A stretch of 56,937 nucleotides of DNA from Akkermansiaceae bacterium (lineage in GTDB: Bacteria; Verrucomicrobiota; Verrucomicrobiia; Verrucomicrobiales; Akkermansiaceae), in assembly GCA_903888515.1 (NCBI GenBank), contig CAISTY010000184.1:1-56937 (forward strand), given 5' to 3'. The position numbers were made by a program, and so were the translations under genes. The number at the start of each line of letters is the position of its first letter. Position 1 is the stretch's first letter. This document shows positions 49,269-56,823 of the stretch, piece by piece. The notes under the pieces were generated by a model that did no database searches, had not been told where the DNA came from, and saw only the letters and a list, made by a program, of their open reading frames with translations.

Positions 49269-51542
49269 TCAGAAGCGGAATTGCAAGCCCGTGGAGATCA
49301 TGTGGGCGTCGAAGTCGTTGTAGCCGCCGGTTTGATCCGGGCTGTCTGTGTTGCTGGTGATGAACGCGTAGCGCATGTTCCAAATCATGCTGGGGGTGAG
49401 CAACCGGGTGAGGGTGAGCGCGATCATGTGCTCCTCGGTCTCATAGCCGTATCCCATGGTCGGGAAGCCGTTGTAGCTCCGGCTGGCGACATAGTTTTTG
49501 GCCTGATAGTAGGAATAGGATGCCGTCAGCTCGGTGCGGGAGTCAATCGCGTAGCCAGCGGTGATGCTGCCCACGAGGCTGTCGTTGTCCGCGTCACCGG
49601 TGTATTCCTCCGGGGTGTCGGTTTCCGAACTGATCCAGCTGATCGTGCCCTGCACATACATCGCTGCCAGCGGACTCCAGGTCACGCTTTGGCTGACGAT
49701 GTGCGAGGCAATGTCACCGCTTTCGATGATCGGATAGATGATGGCGGGATCAATGTTGCTAGTGGCAGTCGTATTCTTCGACCAGTTGATGCCCCGGTTT
49801 TCATATTCCGTGTGGACATAGTCGTAGCGGGTCACCAGGGAGATGTTGCTCATGGGCCGCCAGGTCATGCGCAGGTTCAGATCCTCAATTTTGGAATTGT
49901 GGTCCACCATGATGGGGCGGAAGTTGTTGGCCCCGCCGGGAGTCCATGTGTTGCCCGTGAATTGCTCGTTGCCTTCGTAATGATCCAGAGACTGCTTCCT
50001 CTCCTCATGGAAAGCCTGAACCGAGAAACTCAGGTTGCTGAGTGCATACCAATTCGCGCCAATGGTGTATTTCTGCTCGTCGATTTCCACGTCAGTGGAG
50101 AGGAACTCGCCGTCAAGATCAGGGTCGGGCACTCCCGCTCCATCAACCGCGTATCTGTCGATCCGCCTGATATCCTCGTCTTCCTGTTTCCACTCGCCCT
50201 TCGCATAAAGCACGATGTGATCGAGACCCGTGTAGCGGATGTCGATGGCTTCGGCAAAGGCATCCATGTCTGTGTAGGATGCAAGCGACTCGGGTCCAAG
50301 CCATGACTGGTTGGTGTTGTAAGCGCGGAAACTGCTGACGACGTCGGCAGTCTCCTTTTCATAGCGCAACGATGGAGTAACCGTCAGGTCCTGCACCGGC
50401 ACCCACATGAAGTTGAGGTTGGTGATGAACTGGTCGGTGTTGCTGCCACCACTCATTTGGTCGTAGGCATAGTCGCGCTTGGCGTTGCTGCCCGTGGTGG
50501 ACCCCGGTATGGTTTGTCCCGGCAGCGACCAGTAGGCACCATAGGTGCGGGATCCGCCGTCGATGTCGCTGTTCTGGTTGCTGTATGACGCCGCGAAGGA
50601 CAGCCATGCCTTGTCGTTGAACCGGGTGACACTGCTCACATGGCCGCCGAACATGTCCGACTTCACCTGTTCGGTGAGGGTGATGTCGAGCAACTGGTTA
50701 GAAGTGCCTGAATTGGTTGGGGGGGGCGCGTTGGGTTTGGTGCCATAGCGCGGGGTGTAGCGCGAATTGTCCTGGGAATAATGCTCATACACCAAGCCCA
50801 TTCCAAATTCGGTGTTGCCGATGGTGAAGTCGCCATCCAATTCGAAGATGTCGGTGCTTTCATCGATGTCCCACAGGGCCGGCAAGAACTTGAATGCCGG
50901 GTTGCTGTTTGGGACACCGCCCCAACTGTTATTGGCGAGGCTGTCACCCCAGCAAGTCGAATCCTTGTCCCCGTTTCGATAAAGGTGGCGGTATGAGAAG
51001 GTGATCTCCGGCAGGTTTTCCTTGCGCAAACCTGCTTCCAGATAGAACTCGCCACGGTCGATCGACCGCTCGTCATCAAACAGGCCCGAAGCATTGCTGG
51101 CGGCCATGTTGGCACCGGCGAGGTAACCCGGCGAGGCATCATACCAAGTGCGGAATTGTTTGAATCCGGCCTTGATGTATCCGAGGTCGGAGTTGTCCAG
51201 CCTCATGTTGATCTCGTAGTCCTCGTTGCCCGGCAGTGCGTGGCCGTCGAGGGTAAAGGTGGACGATTCATTGATCGCACGCGAAAACATCATGTCCTCG
51301 ATGCCGCCGTAGAAGTTGCTGGAGCGTGTCCGCTGCATGAATTGGGTCTCGTCACCGCTGACGAAAGCACCACCGATGGTGAAGTTGATCCAGTTGGCAG
51401 GTGGTGATGGTTCGGCGGGGGCAGCCGGAGCCGGGGTTCCCGCTTGGGCTGTAGTTATGGTGAAGACCATGGCCGGGGTGAGCAGTGCGAAGCGCCATGT
51501 TTGGGACTTGGCCAGTACCTTTGAAAATCTGATTGGTTTCAT
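49269..51542 (-). CDS. MtrB/PioB-like outer-membrane porin of a cytochrome conduit
   Basis: A 757-residue protein with a signal peptide (LTPAMVFTITTAQA) and then a large barrel with many Tyr/Trp-rich strands, ending MISTGLQFRF with a terminal Phe. Features shared with MtrB/PioB (DmsF) porins: NFYGGIEDMMFSRAINESSTFTLDGHALPGNEDYEINMRLDNSDLGYIKAGFKQFRTWYD in the N-terminal third (quoted blocks abbreviated), EITFSYRHLYRNGDKDSTCWGD, and TLTRLLTPSMIWNMRYAF. Such barrels sheath multiheme cytochromes so electrons can cross the outer membrane. The adjacent octaheme cytochrome gene 33 bases upstream supports this. No CxxC pair as in Shewanella MtrB is seen at the N-terminus. Homology is judged by eye; the operon context raises confidence. 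Confidence 0.8.
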   Translation of the reverse strand: MKPIRFSKVLAKSQTWRFALLTPAMVFTITTAQAGTPAPAAPAEPSPPANWINFTIGGAFVSGDETQFMQRTRSSNFYGGIEDMMFSRAINESSTFTLDGHALPGNEDYEINMRLDNSDLGYIKAGFKQFRTWYDASPGYLAGANMAASNASGLFDDERSIDRGEFYLEAGLRKENLPEITFSYRHLYRNGDKDSTCWGDSLANNSWGGVPNSNPAFKFLPALWDIDESTDIFELDGDFTIGNTEFGMGLVYEHYSQDNSRYTPRYGTKPNAPPPTNSGTSNQLLDITLTEQVKSDMFGGHVSSVTRFNDKAWLSFAASYSNQNSDIDGGSRTYGAYWSLPGQTIPGSTTGSNAKRDYAYDQMSGGSNTDQFITNLNFMWVPVQDLTVTPSLRYEKETADVVSSFRAYNTNQSWLGPESLASYTDMDAFAEAIDIRYTGLDHIVLYAKGEWKQEDEDIRRIDRYAVDGAGVPDPDLDGEFLSTDVEIDEQKYTIGANWYALSNLSFSVQAFHEERKQSLDHYEGNEQFTGNTWTPGGANNFRPIMVDHNSKIEDLNLRMTWRPMSNISLVTRYDYVHTEYENRGINWSKNTTATSNIDPAIIYPIIESGDIASHIVSQSVTWSPLAAMYVQGTISWISSETDTPEEYTGDADNDSLVGSITAGYAIDSRTELTASYSYYQAKNYVASRSYNGFPTMGYGYETEEHMIALTLTRLLTPSMIWNMRYAFITSNTDSPDQTGGYNDFDAHMISTGLQFRF

Positions 51543-51575
51543 ATCCTTGGTATTTTGAGATTCCGGGTTCGGATT

Positions 51576-52478
51576 TTAGAAACGAAGTTCGACATTGGTA
51601 TTGGAGCCGTGGACGGCCTCGTGACAACCGGCGCTCCAACAGGTGCCTTGGTTGAAGCGAGAAGTTGGTGCGGTGGAAGGCGAGACACCAGTGGGTGACA
51701 CGACTGCTCCAGTTGGGCCGTGGGAGCCGGAGGGTCCCATTTGTCCGGAGTTTACTTGACCGCTAGTGGCTGTAAACGGCGCGGTATGCGAATCGAAGTG
51801 GCACTTGAGGCAAAGCGTGGCATTGCGCTCGGTGAGCATCTTCTGGTTCACCGATCCGTGCGGGTTGTGGCAGGTCGAGCATCCTTCCTTCACCGCGTCG
51901 TGCGAGAAGATGAAGTGTTGGGTCTGGGCCCTGTGGCACTCGGCGCAGGTTTCGTTCTTGCCGTGGAGTTGGGTTCCGCCGCCTTTGAGGGCGCTGCCCT
52001 TGTGCGGGTCATGGCAATCGCCGCAGGTCATCTTGCCAGCGAGCACCGGATGGCTGTAGGGCAGCATGAACTGTGCTTTTTTATCGATGTGGCACTGGAA
52101 GCAGGTTTGCGGGGATTTTTTGGGATTGACGATGGTGCCCGCGCCTCCGCCGGCCGCGACGTGTTTGCTGCCCGGGCCGTGGCAGGATTCGCAGCCCATA
52201 TCAATGGCGTTCTTGCCCTTGGCCTGGAGTTTCGCATGGTCGGCGGTGCGGAAATTGCGAACGAGTTTCTCATGGCAGGTGGCGCATTCCTTGGTGCCCA
52301 CGAAGGTGGCGCCCGGAATGCTGGGCGGGGCCATCATCGTGCGACCCGTGGTGCCGCAGGAAATCAGGACCAGAGCCACCGAGGCACCGGCACCCGCGCT
52401 CCATAACAGAGGACTTTGTTTGTCACGAACCCATCGGCTGAGGGTCGCGGCATGAGCAAGTTTCCAGAAGGTCTTCAT
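51576..52478 (-). CDS. Octaheme DmsE/MtrA-like lipoprotein cytochrome c
   Basis: A 300-residue lipoprotein: the ATG at 52478 opens MKTFWKLAHA, and a hydrophobic stretch ends in the lipobox LVLISC (Cys41). Seven CxxCH motifs follow (CATCH near 65, then CESCH, CFQCH, CGDCH, CAECH, CSTCH, CLKCH), plus a final CWSAGCH with four residues between cysteines, a less common heme site. The linkers (EKLVRNFRTADHAKL, MTCGDCHDPHKG, CSTCHNPHGS) match the DmsE/MtrA family, which normally has ten hemes. It would reside in or near the porin encoded next, forming a porin-cytochrome conduit. In-frame codons upstream to 52610 are not protein-like. A palindrome lies about 100 bases upstream. Confidence 0.9.
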   Translation of the reverse strand: MKTFWKLAHAATLSRWVRDKQSPLLWSAGAGASVALVLISCGTTGRTMMAPPSIPGATFVGTKECATCHEKLVRNFRTADHAKLQAKGKNAIDMGCESCHGPGSKHVAAGGGAGTIVNPKKSPQTCFQCHIDKKAQFMLPYSHPVLAGKMTCGDCHDPHKGSALKGGGTQLHGKNETCAECHRAQTQHFIFSHDAVKEGCSTCHNPHGSVNQKMLTERNATLCLKCHFDSHTAPFTATSGQVNSGQMGPSGSHGPTGAVVSPTGVSPSTAPTSRFNQGTCWSAGCHEAVHGSNTNVELRF

Positions 52479-52799
52479 GGGGATATGGGTGTTGCGGGGT
52501 TGGGATGATTGGAATCGGTTGTGTTTCGGTGGATGCGCAGGCGTGCGGGTGAAAGGTCGTGATTGACAGCTTAAATATCCGGATATTGATGTGCGTAAAG
52601 AATTCAGCATTTAAAGCGTCGTTTATGCATGAATATGCGGAGTCCGGCTCGGCCCATTGTCAATGGGTTATGAATGCGGGAAAACTCTAACTGTCGCCGT
52701 TCTATCACATCAAGTCCGCTAGATAACCGTTCGTCAGGAGCGCGTCAACCGTTAGAACAGGATCAGACTACATGATGGAACTAACAGACTAACAACCGA
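52479..52799. promoter_or_regulatory. Upstream region of the multiheme operon
   Basis: About 320 bases, AT-richer than the flanks. It contains a perfect 14-bp palindrome (52574-52587) and a cluster of CTAAC/GTTAG sites (52687, 52752, 52778, 52786). The promoter of the leftward cytochrome operon must lie here, but no convincing -35/-10 pair for the minus strand stands out. No gene is visible. The right end abuts the IS91 remnant. Confidence 0.5.
52574..52587. promoter_or_regulatory. Perfect 14-bp palindrome, candidate operator
   Basis: AATATCCGGATATT is perfectly self-complementary and lies 96 bases upstream of the octaheme cytochrome start in an otherwise GC-rich region. Such symmetry and position suit a dimeric regulator, for example an oxygen or redox sensor, but it does not match the FNR box (TTGAT-N4-ATCAA). 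Confidence 0.45.
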
Positions 52800-52981
52800 C
52801 GGCAGATTCAAGGTTGTTTCTCGCCTTCACCTGTAAGGGCCGCCACTTCTGCCCGGCCTGCCACCAGCGCCGCGTCCGCCAGAGCGCCGATTGGATCGCC
52901 ACCTCCGTCTGCCACGAAGTCCCCCACCGCCAGTTCGTCTTCACCATCCCGAAAATCCTGCGCGGCATCTTCCGCTGGTGC
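52800..52981 (+). pseudogene. N-terminal stump of an IS91-family transposase
   Basis: About 60 codons encode RLFLAFTCKGRHFCPACHQRRVRQSADWIATSVCHEVPHRQFVFTIPKILR-type sequence (given here as two joined motifs: the zinc-binding FTCKGRHFCPACHQRR and the HRQFVFTIPK box). This is the zinc-binding N-terminal domain of IS91/IS1294-type rolling-circle transposases. Similarity ends at FRW, after which unrelated sequence follows, including a TTGGTTCATTGGTTGACTGG stretch. The HUH-like catalytic domain with its Tyr is absent, so the element cannot move by itself. Confidence 0.75.
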
Positions 52982-53087
52982 GTCATTGGTTCATTGGTTG
53001 ACTGGTCACTGGTTCGTCTTGGAATACACCTGACCTCGAAGGCGTCCACACCCAAAGAATCCGCCGCCCGAAGATTTTTCAAAAGAA

Positions 53088-53169
53088 TCCTTGGCAACGC
53101 GGGCCGGATAGGTATTTTCGCGCTTGAGGAATTTCCCTATGAATCCGACCGCAAACCACTGTCCCTTGC
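53088..53169 (+). repeat. Intergenic cassette A, copy 1
   Basis: An ~82-bp block beginning TCCTTGGCAACGCGGGCCGG and ending CACTGTCCCTTGC. A second copy with about three differences lies at 55101-55183. Both copies are just upstream of rightward genes (the PQQ protein and the papain-fold protein) and in the same orientation. Confidence 0.85.
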
Positions 53170-53211
53170 ATTCATAGAGCTCCCTAGATTTGCCGAAAAG
53201 AAGGGATTCCA

Positions 53212-54516
53212 ATGAACATACGAACCGCGTTCTTTTCCGCGCGCCTTAGCCTTGTGCTTGTTTCTGCGATGTCCTGCCAGGCCGTCAAAGCAGGCAGCGA
53301 AGCGGCGGCTGGCGGGAACCCTGCCAGCGCGAAGCCGCCGTCCGGCTGGCAGCAGTGGCACGGGCTGAACCGCGACGGCAAGTCGCTGGAGACGGGACTG
53401 CTGAAGAGCTGGCCGCCCGAGGGGCCGAAACTGCTGTGGAAGAATCCCGATGTCGGATTCGGGTGGTCCAGCGTGTCCGTCGGCGGCGGATTGGCCTACA
53501 CGACCGGCCTCATGCCGGACAACCATCTGCACATGACCGCGCTCGACATGCAGGGCAAAATCACGTGGAGCAAGGACGTTGGCGCGGCCTTCACGAACAG
53601 CTACAAGGGTGCGCGCTCCACGCCCACGTACGAAAACGGAGACCTGTTCCTGCTGGGATGTCTCGGCGTGCTCGGATGCTACGACGCGAAGACCGGAGAT
53701 ACCAAGTGGCAGCGTGACATCAGGAAGGACTTCCAGTCACACCCGACGAAGTGGATGTTCGCCGAATCAGCGCTGCTTGTCGACAACATGGTGATAGCCA
53801 CGCCGGGCGGCACCAATGCCTTCATGGTGGCGCTCAACAGGAACGACGGCACGACGGTGTGGGAGTCGGGCCCGTTCGGCCCGGCCTGCTACAGTTCGCC
53901 GATCTACGCCGTGTACGAGGGTGTTCCGATGATCATCAACGGAGCCGCCAACGGCATCGCCGGCATCCACGCGAAAACGGGCAAGCTTTTGTGGACCAAC
54001 GATTTCGCCGCGGGCAACGTGGCCAATTGTCCCACGCCCATATGCGAGGACGGCCGCGTATTCTGGGCGGTCGGCTACGGCAGGGGGGGCATTTGCCTGA
54101 AGCTGTCGGTCTCTGGAGAGAACGTGACGGCTACGGAGCTCTGGCGGACCCAGGACGTCGATCCCCAGTACGGAGGATACGTGCTCCACGACGGTTATCT
54201 CTACGGCAGTGTCGGGTACGAGTGGACTTGCCTGGACTTCAAGACCGGCAAAACCCTGTGGAAAGCGGACGGCGTGCGCAAGGGAGCGATAAGCTACGCC
54301 GACGGCATGTTGTACCTTTACGGCATAGACAAGGGTCACACCATCCTGGCGCCGGCATCGCCGAAGGGACTGGAACCGGCCGGCGAGTTCCGCCTTTACG
54401 ACCGGAAGAGCCCGCCGGGTCGAGCGCACCCGGCCATAGCCGACGGACGCCTTTACCTTCGCTGCGACATGGGCGTTTACTGCTTCGACCTGAGACAGGG
54501 TCAGCCCGCGAAATAG
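53212..54516 (+). CDS. Secreted PQQ-like beta-propeller protein
   Basis: A 434-residue exported protein (signal peptide MNIRTAFFSARLSLVLVSAMSC-like, ending near VKAGS). The mature part has repeated propeller blades: WQQWHGLNRDGKSLETGLLKSWP and GPKLLWKNPDVGFGWSSVSV at the start, then LGCYDAKTGDTKWQRDI, MVALNRNDGTTVWESGPFG, IAGIHAKTGKLLWTND, LDFKTGKTLWKADG. This is the polyvinyl-alcohol-dehydrogenase/PQQ-like WD40 type common in Planctomycetes and Verrucomicrobia; most such proteins do not bind PQQ and their role is unknown. It starts 42 bases after cassette A. The run is flanked by decayed genes but this gene appears intact. Confidence 0.88.
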   Translation: MNIRTAFFSARLSLVLVSAMSCQAVKAGSEAAAGGNPASAKPPSGWQQWHGLNRDGKSLETGLLKSWPPEGPKLLWKNPDVGFGWSSVSVGGGLAYTTGLMPDNHLHMTALDMQGKITWSKDVGAAFTNSYKGARSTPTYENGDLFLLGCLGVLGCYDAKTGDTKWQRDIRKDFQSHPTKWMFAESALLVDNMVIATPGGTNAFMVALNRNDGTTVWESGPFGPACYSSPIYAVYEGVPMIINGAANGIAGIHAKTGKLLWTNDFAAGNVANCPTPICEDGRVFWAVGYGRGGICLKLSVSGENVTATELWRTQDVDPQYGGYVLHDGYLYGSVGYEWTCLDFKTGKTLWKADGVRKGAISYADGMLYLYGIDKGHTILAPASPKGLEPAGEFRLYDRKSPPGRAHPAIADGRLYLRCDMGVYCFDLRQGQPAK

Positions 54517-54559
54517 AAACAAATACTGCCGGTCTGGATACGTCTTCTCATGGCAATAG

Positions 54560-54877
54560 CTATCTCGCCATAACCACCGGCAGGGGTGGCGGACGGAAAT
54601 CCGGGTCGTTCTTATCCTTGAGATACTTCTTCCCTCGATACGTGCCGAAGAAAGGAACATTGGCGTCGTTCCAGGTTGTGATCCTGACGAACTCCGCCTC
54701 GGTCAGGCCCGCCGCACATGGGTCCTTTTTCATCATCGCGACGAGTTTGCTGCGGTGCGATCCCCATGTCAGCGGCGGCTCCGGCCGATAATGGGATCGG
54801 CCATAGCTAGGATCCATGTAGCTGACGAGCCCCCTGCCAAGAAGGTTCTCGTAGGACAGGTTACGAGACTCAGTCAA
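54560..54877 (-). pseudogene. C-terminal remnant of an HzsA-like cell-surface protein
   Basis: About 100 codons reading leftward: GRGLVSYMDPSYGRSHYRPEPP, then SHRSKLVAMMKKD, LTEAEFVRITTWNDANVPFFGTYRGKKYL and the ending NDPDFRPPPLPVV. This is the last part of large HzsA-related proteins of Planctomycetes and Verrucomicrobia (consensus EFxRLxTWxDxNxPYYGxY). The upstream two thirds are missing: the frame is broken at cassette B (54874-54951). It is therefore a 3' fragment left by deletion or recombination. Confidence 0.65.
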
Positions 54878-54951
54878 CCCCCATTTCCCCGCCTACCGGT
54901 CCGGCCACCGGCTCTTCCAACGGCCTTCACCCCAAAAGCAATTTCCTAGCA
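54874..54951. repeat. Intergenic cassette B, copy 1
   Basis: A ~78-bp block beginning CAACCCCCATTTCCCCGCC and ending GCAATTTCCTAGCA, containing GGTCCGGCCACCGG. Copy 2 is at 55263-55341 with only a few differences and a partial copy 3 at 56538-56569. The first copy forms the boundary of the HzsA-like remnant. Confidence 0.85.
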
Positions 54952-55100
54952 TTATAGGAGCGCCCCAGCGCCGGGCGGGCATCCTTCATGATAACCGGCG
55001 AGATGTTAGTTTTCCGTTGGCTTGAGGCGGACCGATTGGAAGCGGGTCTGGAGCCGTGGCCAAATCGCCGCCGAATTTCCAACGAAATTCCCAACGAAAT

Positions 55101-55183
55101 TCCTTGGCAACGCGGGCCGGATAGGTATTTTTCGCGTTTGAGGAATTTCCCTATGAATCCGACCGCAAACCACTGTCCCTTGC
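55101..55183 (+). repeat. Intergenic cassette A, copy 2
   Basis: Matches 53088-53169, with one extra T in the TATTTT run. It is preceded by a short triplication of AACGAAATTCC (near 55080-55103), suggesting local slippage. It lies directly ahead of the papain-fold gene's first in-frame ATG. Confidence 0.85.
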
Positions 55184-56427
55184 CCAAATCCGCCGTTTGG
55201 AGGTTCCTGTCTCTTTATTTTCACCGAAACACTGCCCTTCCGAACCACCGAAACACCTCTTCCAACCCCCATTTCCCCGCCCTCCGGTCCGGCCACCGGC
55301 TCTTCCAACGGCCTTCACCCCAAGAGCAATTTCCTAGCAATACAACTAATCTTGGTGCGGTAGCCTTGTGCCTTTGCGCCTTCCTTGCACTTGCCGCAGA
55401 TACGGGTGCCCAATCGAACCAAATCGCCAACGTGCAGTCTTCCAAATCGCGTCCGGCGGCAGGCGGTAAAATAATCGAACTGCCCGGCATCGCCGTCTGG
55501 CCAGATAGCTTTATTTATCATCAAGGCAATCTGGGTTCGGCTACCTCCAACGCGATTGCTTTTGTGGTGAAGTATTTTTCCGTTAGACAGTTTGGTCAGG
55601 CCGGGCACCTTGATCCGTCCAGGTTATACCTCTATTGGAATGCGAGGCATTTCGCGCAGACTGTAGAGCCTGATAGTGGTATAAATACAAATCTTGATTC
55701 TGGCACGAGTGTATTGGGCGCGCTGCTTTCCCTGAAAGAAACCGGTTGTGCGCCAGAAAATGTCAATTGGAACATAGGCACCGTTAGCAATTCGGAACTA
55801 GTCGGAACGTATGTTTACAAAGGCTGGCCTTATGCCGACAATACCACCCAATTCAAGAAACAGCCGGACCCGATGAGCTACACGATTGCCTTGACCGAAG
55901 ACATCTCATTTGATTCCGTTGGCAAAGACCAGAATGGCCGCGGCGCACAGAGTAATTTATCGGATGAATCTCTCCCCAAAGTCAACCCTTTCCCTAGCCT
56001 ATGCAAGAATATCAAGTCCTACGACATTGCCAGTCCATACCGCAAAGCAAATCCAAAAATCCCGAACACCGTCGCCGAAAAGGCTGAGGTGCAGACGAAA
56101 ATTGTGAATGCCCTCGCTAAAGGACATCCTGTGTTGATTGGATTGTTGGTGGCCGATAGTTTCTACAAAGCTCAGACGACAGGCGTGGTCCCTCTGCCTA
56201 ACTTGGGCACCTTCTCCCCCATAGGCGGACACACCGTGGTGATTGTCGGCTATGGACCTTACATATCATCAACTCCATCAACGATGTACTTCAAGGCGAT
56301 AAATAGCTGGGGCCCGACGTATGGCGCCAAAGGTTATCTTTACTTCCCGAATGAATACATTACCAATGTCACCATATTCCAAGAAGAGATATTTGAGATG
56401 TGGCATCCGTCAAATCCACCCATCTGA
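55153..56427 (+). CDS. Papain-fold (C1) protein lacking the catalytic cysteine
   Basis: Up to 424 residues from ATG 55153, but codons before ~55340 lie in repeat cassettes A and B. The natural start is more probably a TTG near 55366, directly at the signal-peptide-like LCLCAFLALAADTGAQS. The mature domain follows bacterial C1 peptidases: YHQGNLGSATSNAIAFVVKYF (normally QGxLGSCTxNA, so Cys is replaced by Ala, codon GCT), SRLYLYWNARHFAQTVEPDSG, the conserved His in IGGHTVVIVGYGP, and the Asn in FKAINSWGPTYGAKGYLYFPNEYI. With His and Asn kept but no nucleophile, it should be a pseudopeptidase. Codon use is less GC-rich than its neighbours, in line with recent arrival. Confidence 0.7.
   Translation: MNPTANHCPLPKSAVWRFLSLYFHRNTALPNHRNTSSNPHFPALRSGHRLFQRPSPQEQFPSNTTNLGAVALCLCAFLALAADTGAQSNQIANVQSSKSRPAAGGKIIELPGIAVWPDSFIYHQGNLGSATSNAIAFVVKYFSVRQFGQAGHLDPSRLYLYWNARHFAQTVEPDSGINTNLDSGTSVLGALLSLKETGCAPENVNWNIGTVSNSELVGTYVYKGWPYADNTTQFKKQPDPMSYTIALTEDISFDSVGKDQNGRGAQSNLSDESLPKVNPFPSLCKNIKSYDIASPYRKANPKIPNTVAEKAEVQTKIVNALAKGHPVLIGLLVADSFYKAQTTGVVPLPNLGTFSPIGGHTVVIVGYGPYISSTPSTMYFKAINSWGPTYGAKGYLYFPNEYITNVTIFQEEIFEMWHPSNPPI
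55263..55341. repeat. Intergenic cassette B, copy 2
   Basis: Close copy of 54874-54951, reading CCTCCGGTCCGG where copy 1 has CCTACCGGTCCGG. It overlaps the region that would encode the N-terminus of the papain-fold protein and probably displaced its original start. Confidence 0.85.
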
Positions 56428-56537
56428 ACTCGGCGGAGTGAAGAGAAAGCTCGGGCGATACCGTTTCACCCAGTTCGGATGCGAAAACCAGCGGCGGAGC
56501 GTTATTCCCCCCCATCCGCTCCGGCCCATGAAATCAA

Positions 56538-56569
56538 GCAACCCCCATTTCCCCGCCCTCCGGTCCGGC
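56538..56569. repeat. Intergenic cassette B, partial copy 3
   Basis: The first ~32 bases of cassette B (CAACCCCCATTTCCCCGCCC up to GGTCCGGCC) recur here, followed by unrelated sequence. It marks a third insertion or recombination point in this 4-kb stretch. Confidence 0.8.
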
Positions 56570-56660
56570 CCTGATCTTTATACACAAATCCGGGGAACGA
56601 TTCCTCGCTTGGTTTTCAGCGCGGGTTGTGGTTCCAGGGTCGCGGAGCGACCTTGGAGGG

Positions 56661-56823
56661 TAGCCGTGGGTTTCAACCCACGGTTCCAAGGGTGATACGA
56701 ATGTTGCGTCGCGTCGCGACGCTTGATGTGGGCGTGTGCCAAACGGCAACGAGGTTTCAGGCGTCGCTCCGCGACGCGATCCCTCATGGGATGCCATAAA
56801 CCGTGGGTTGAAACCCACGGCTA
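56661..56823. repeat. Inverted pair of REP-like palindromes
   Basis: CCGTGGGTTTCAACCCACGG at 56664-56683 and CCGTGGGTTGAAACCCACGG at 56801-56820 are reverse complements of each other, each preceded or followed by TAGC/GCTA so that the whole 23-base arms match. Each arm is also a near palindrome. Between them are GTCGCGTCGCGAC and GCGTCGCTCCGCGACGC. This resembles a BIME made of paired REP units, the same style as the GTTTCAACC element at 37990-38066. Confidence 0.85.
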
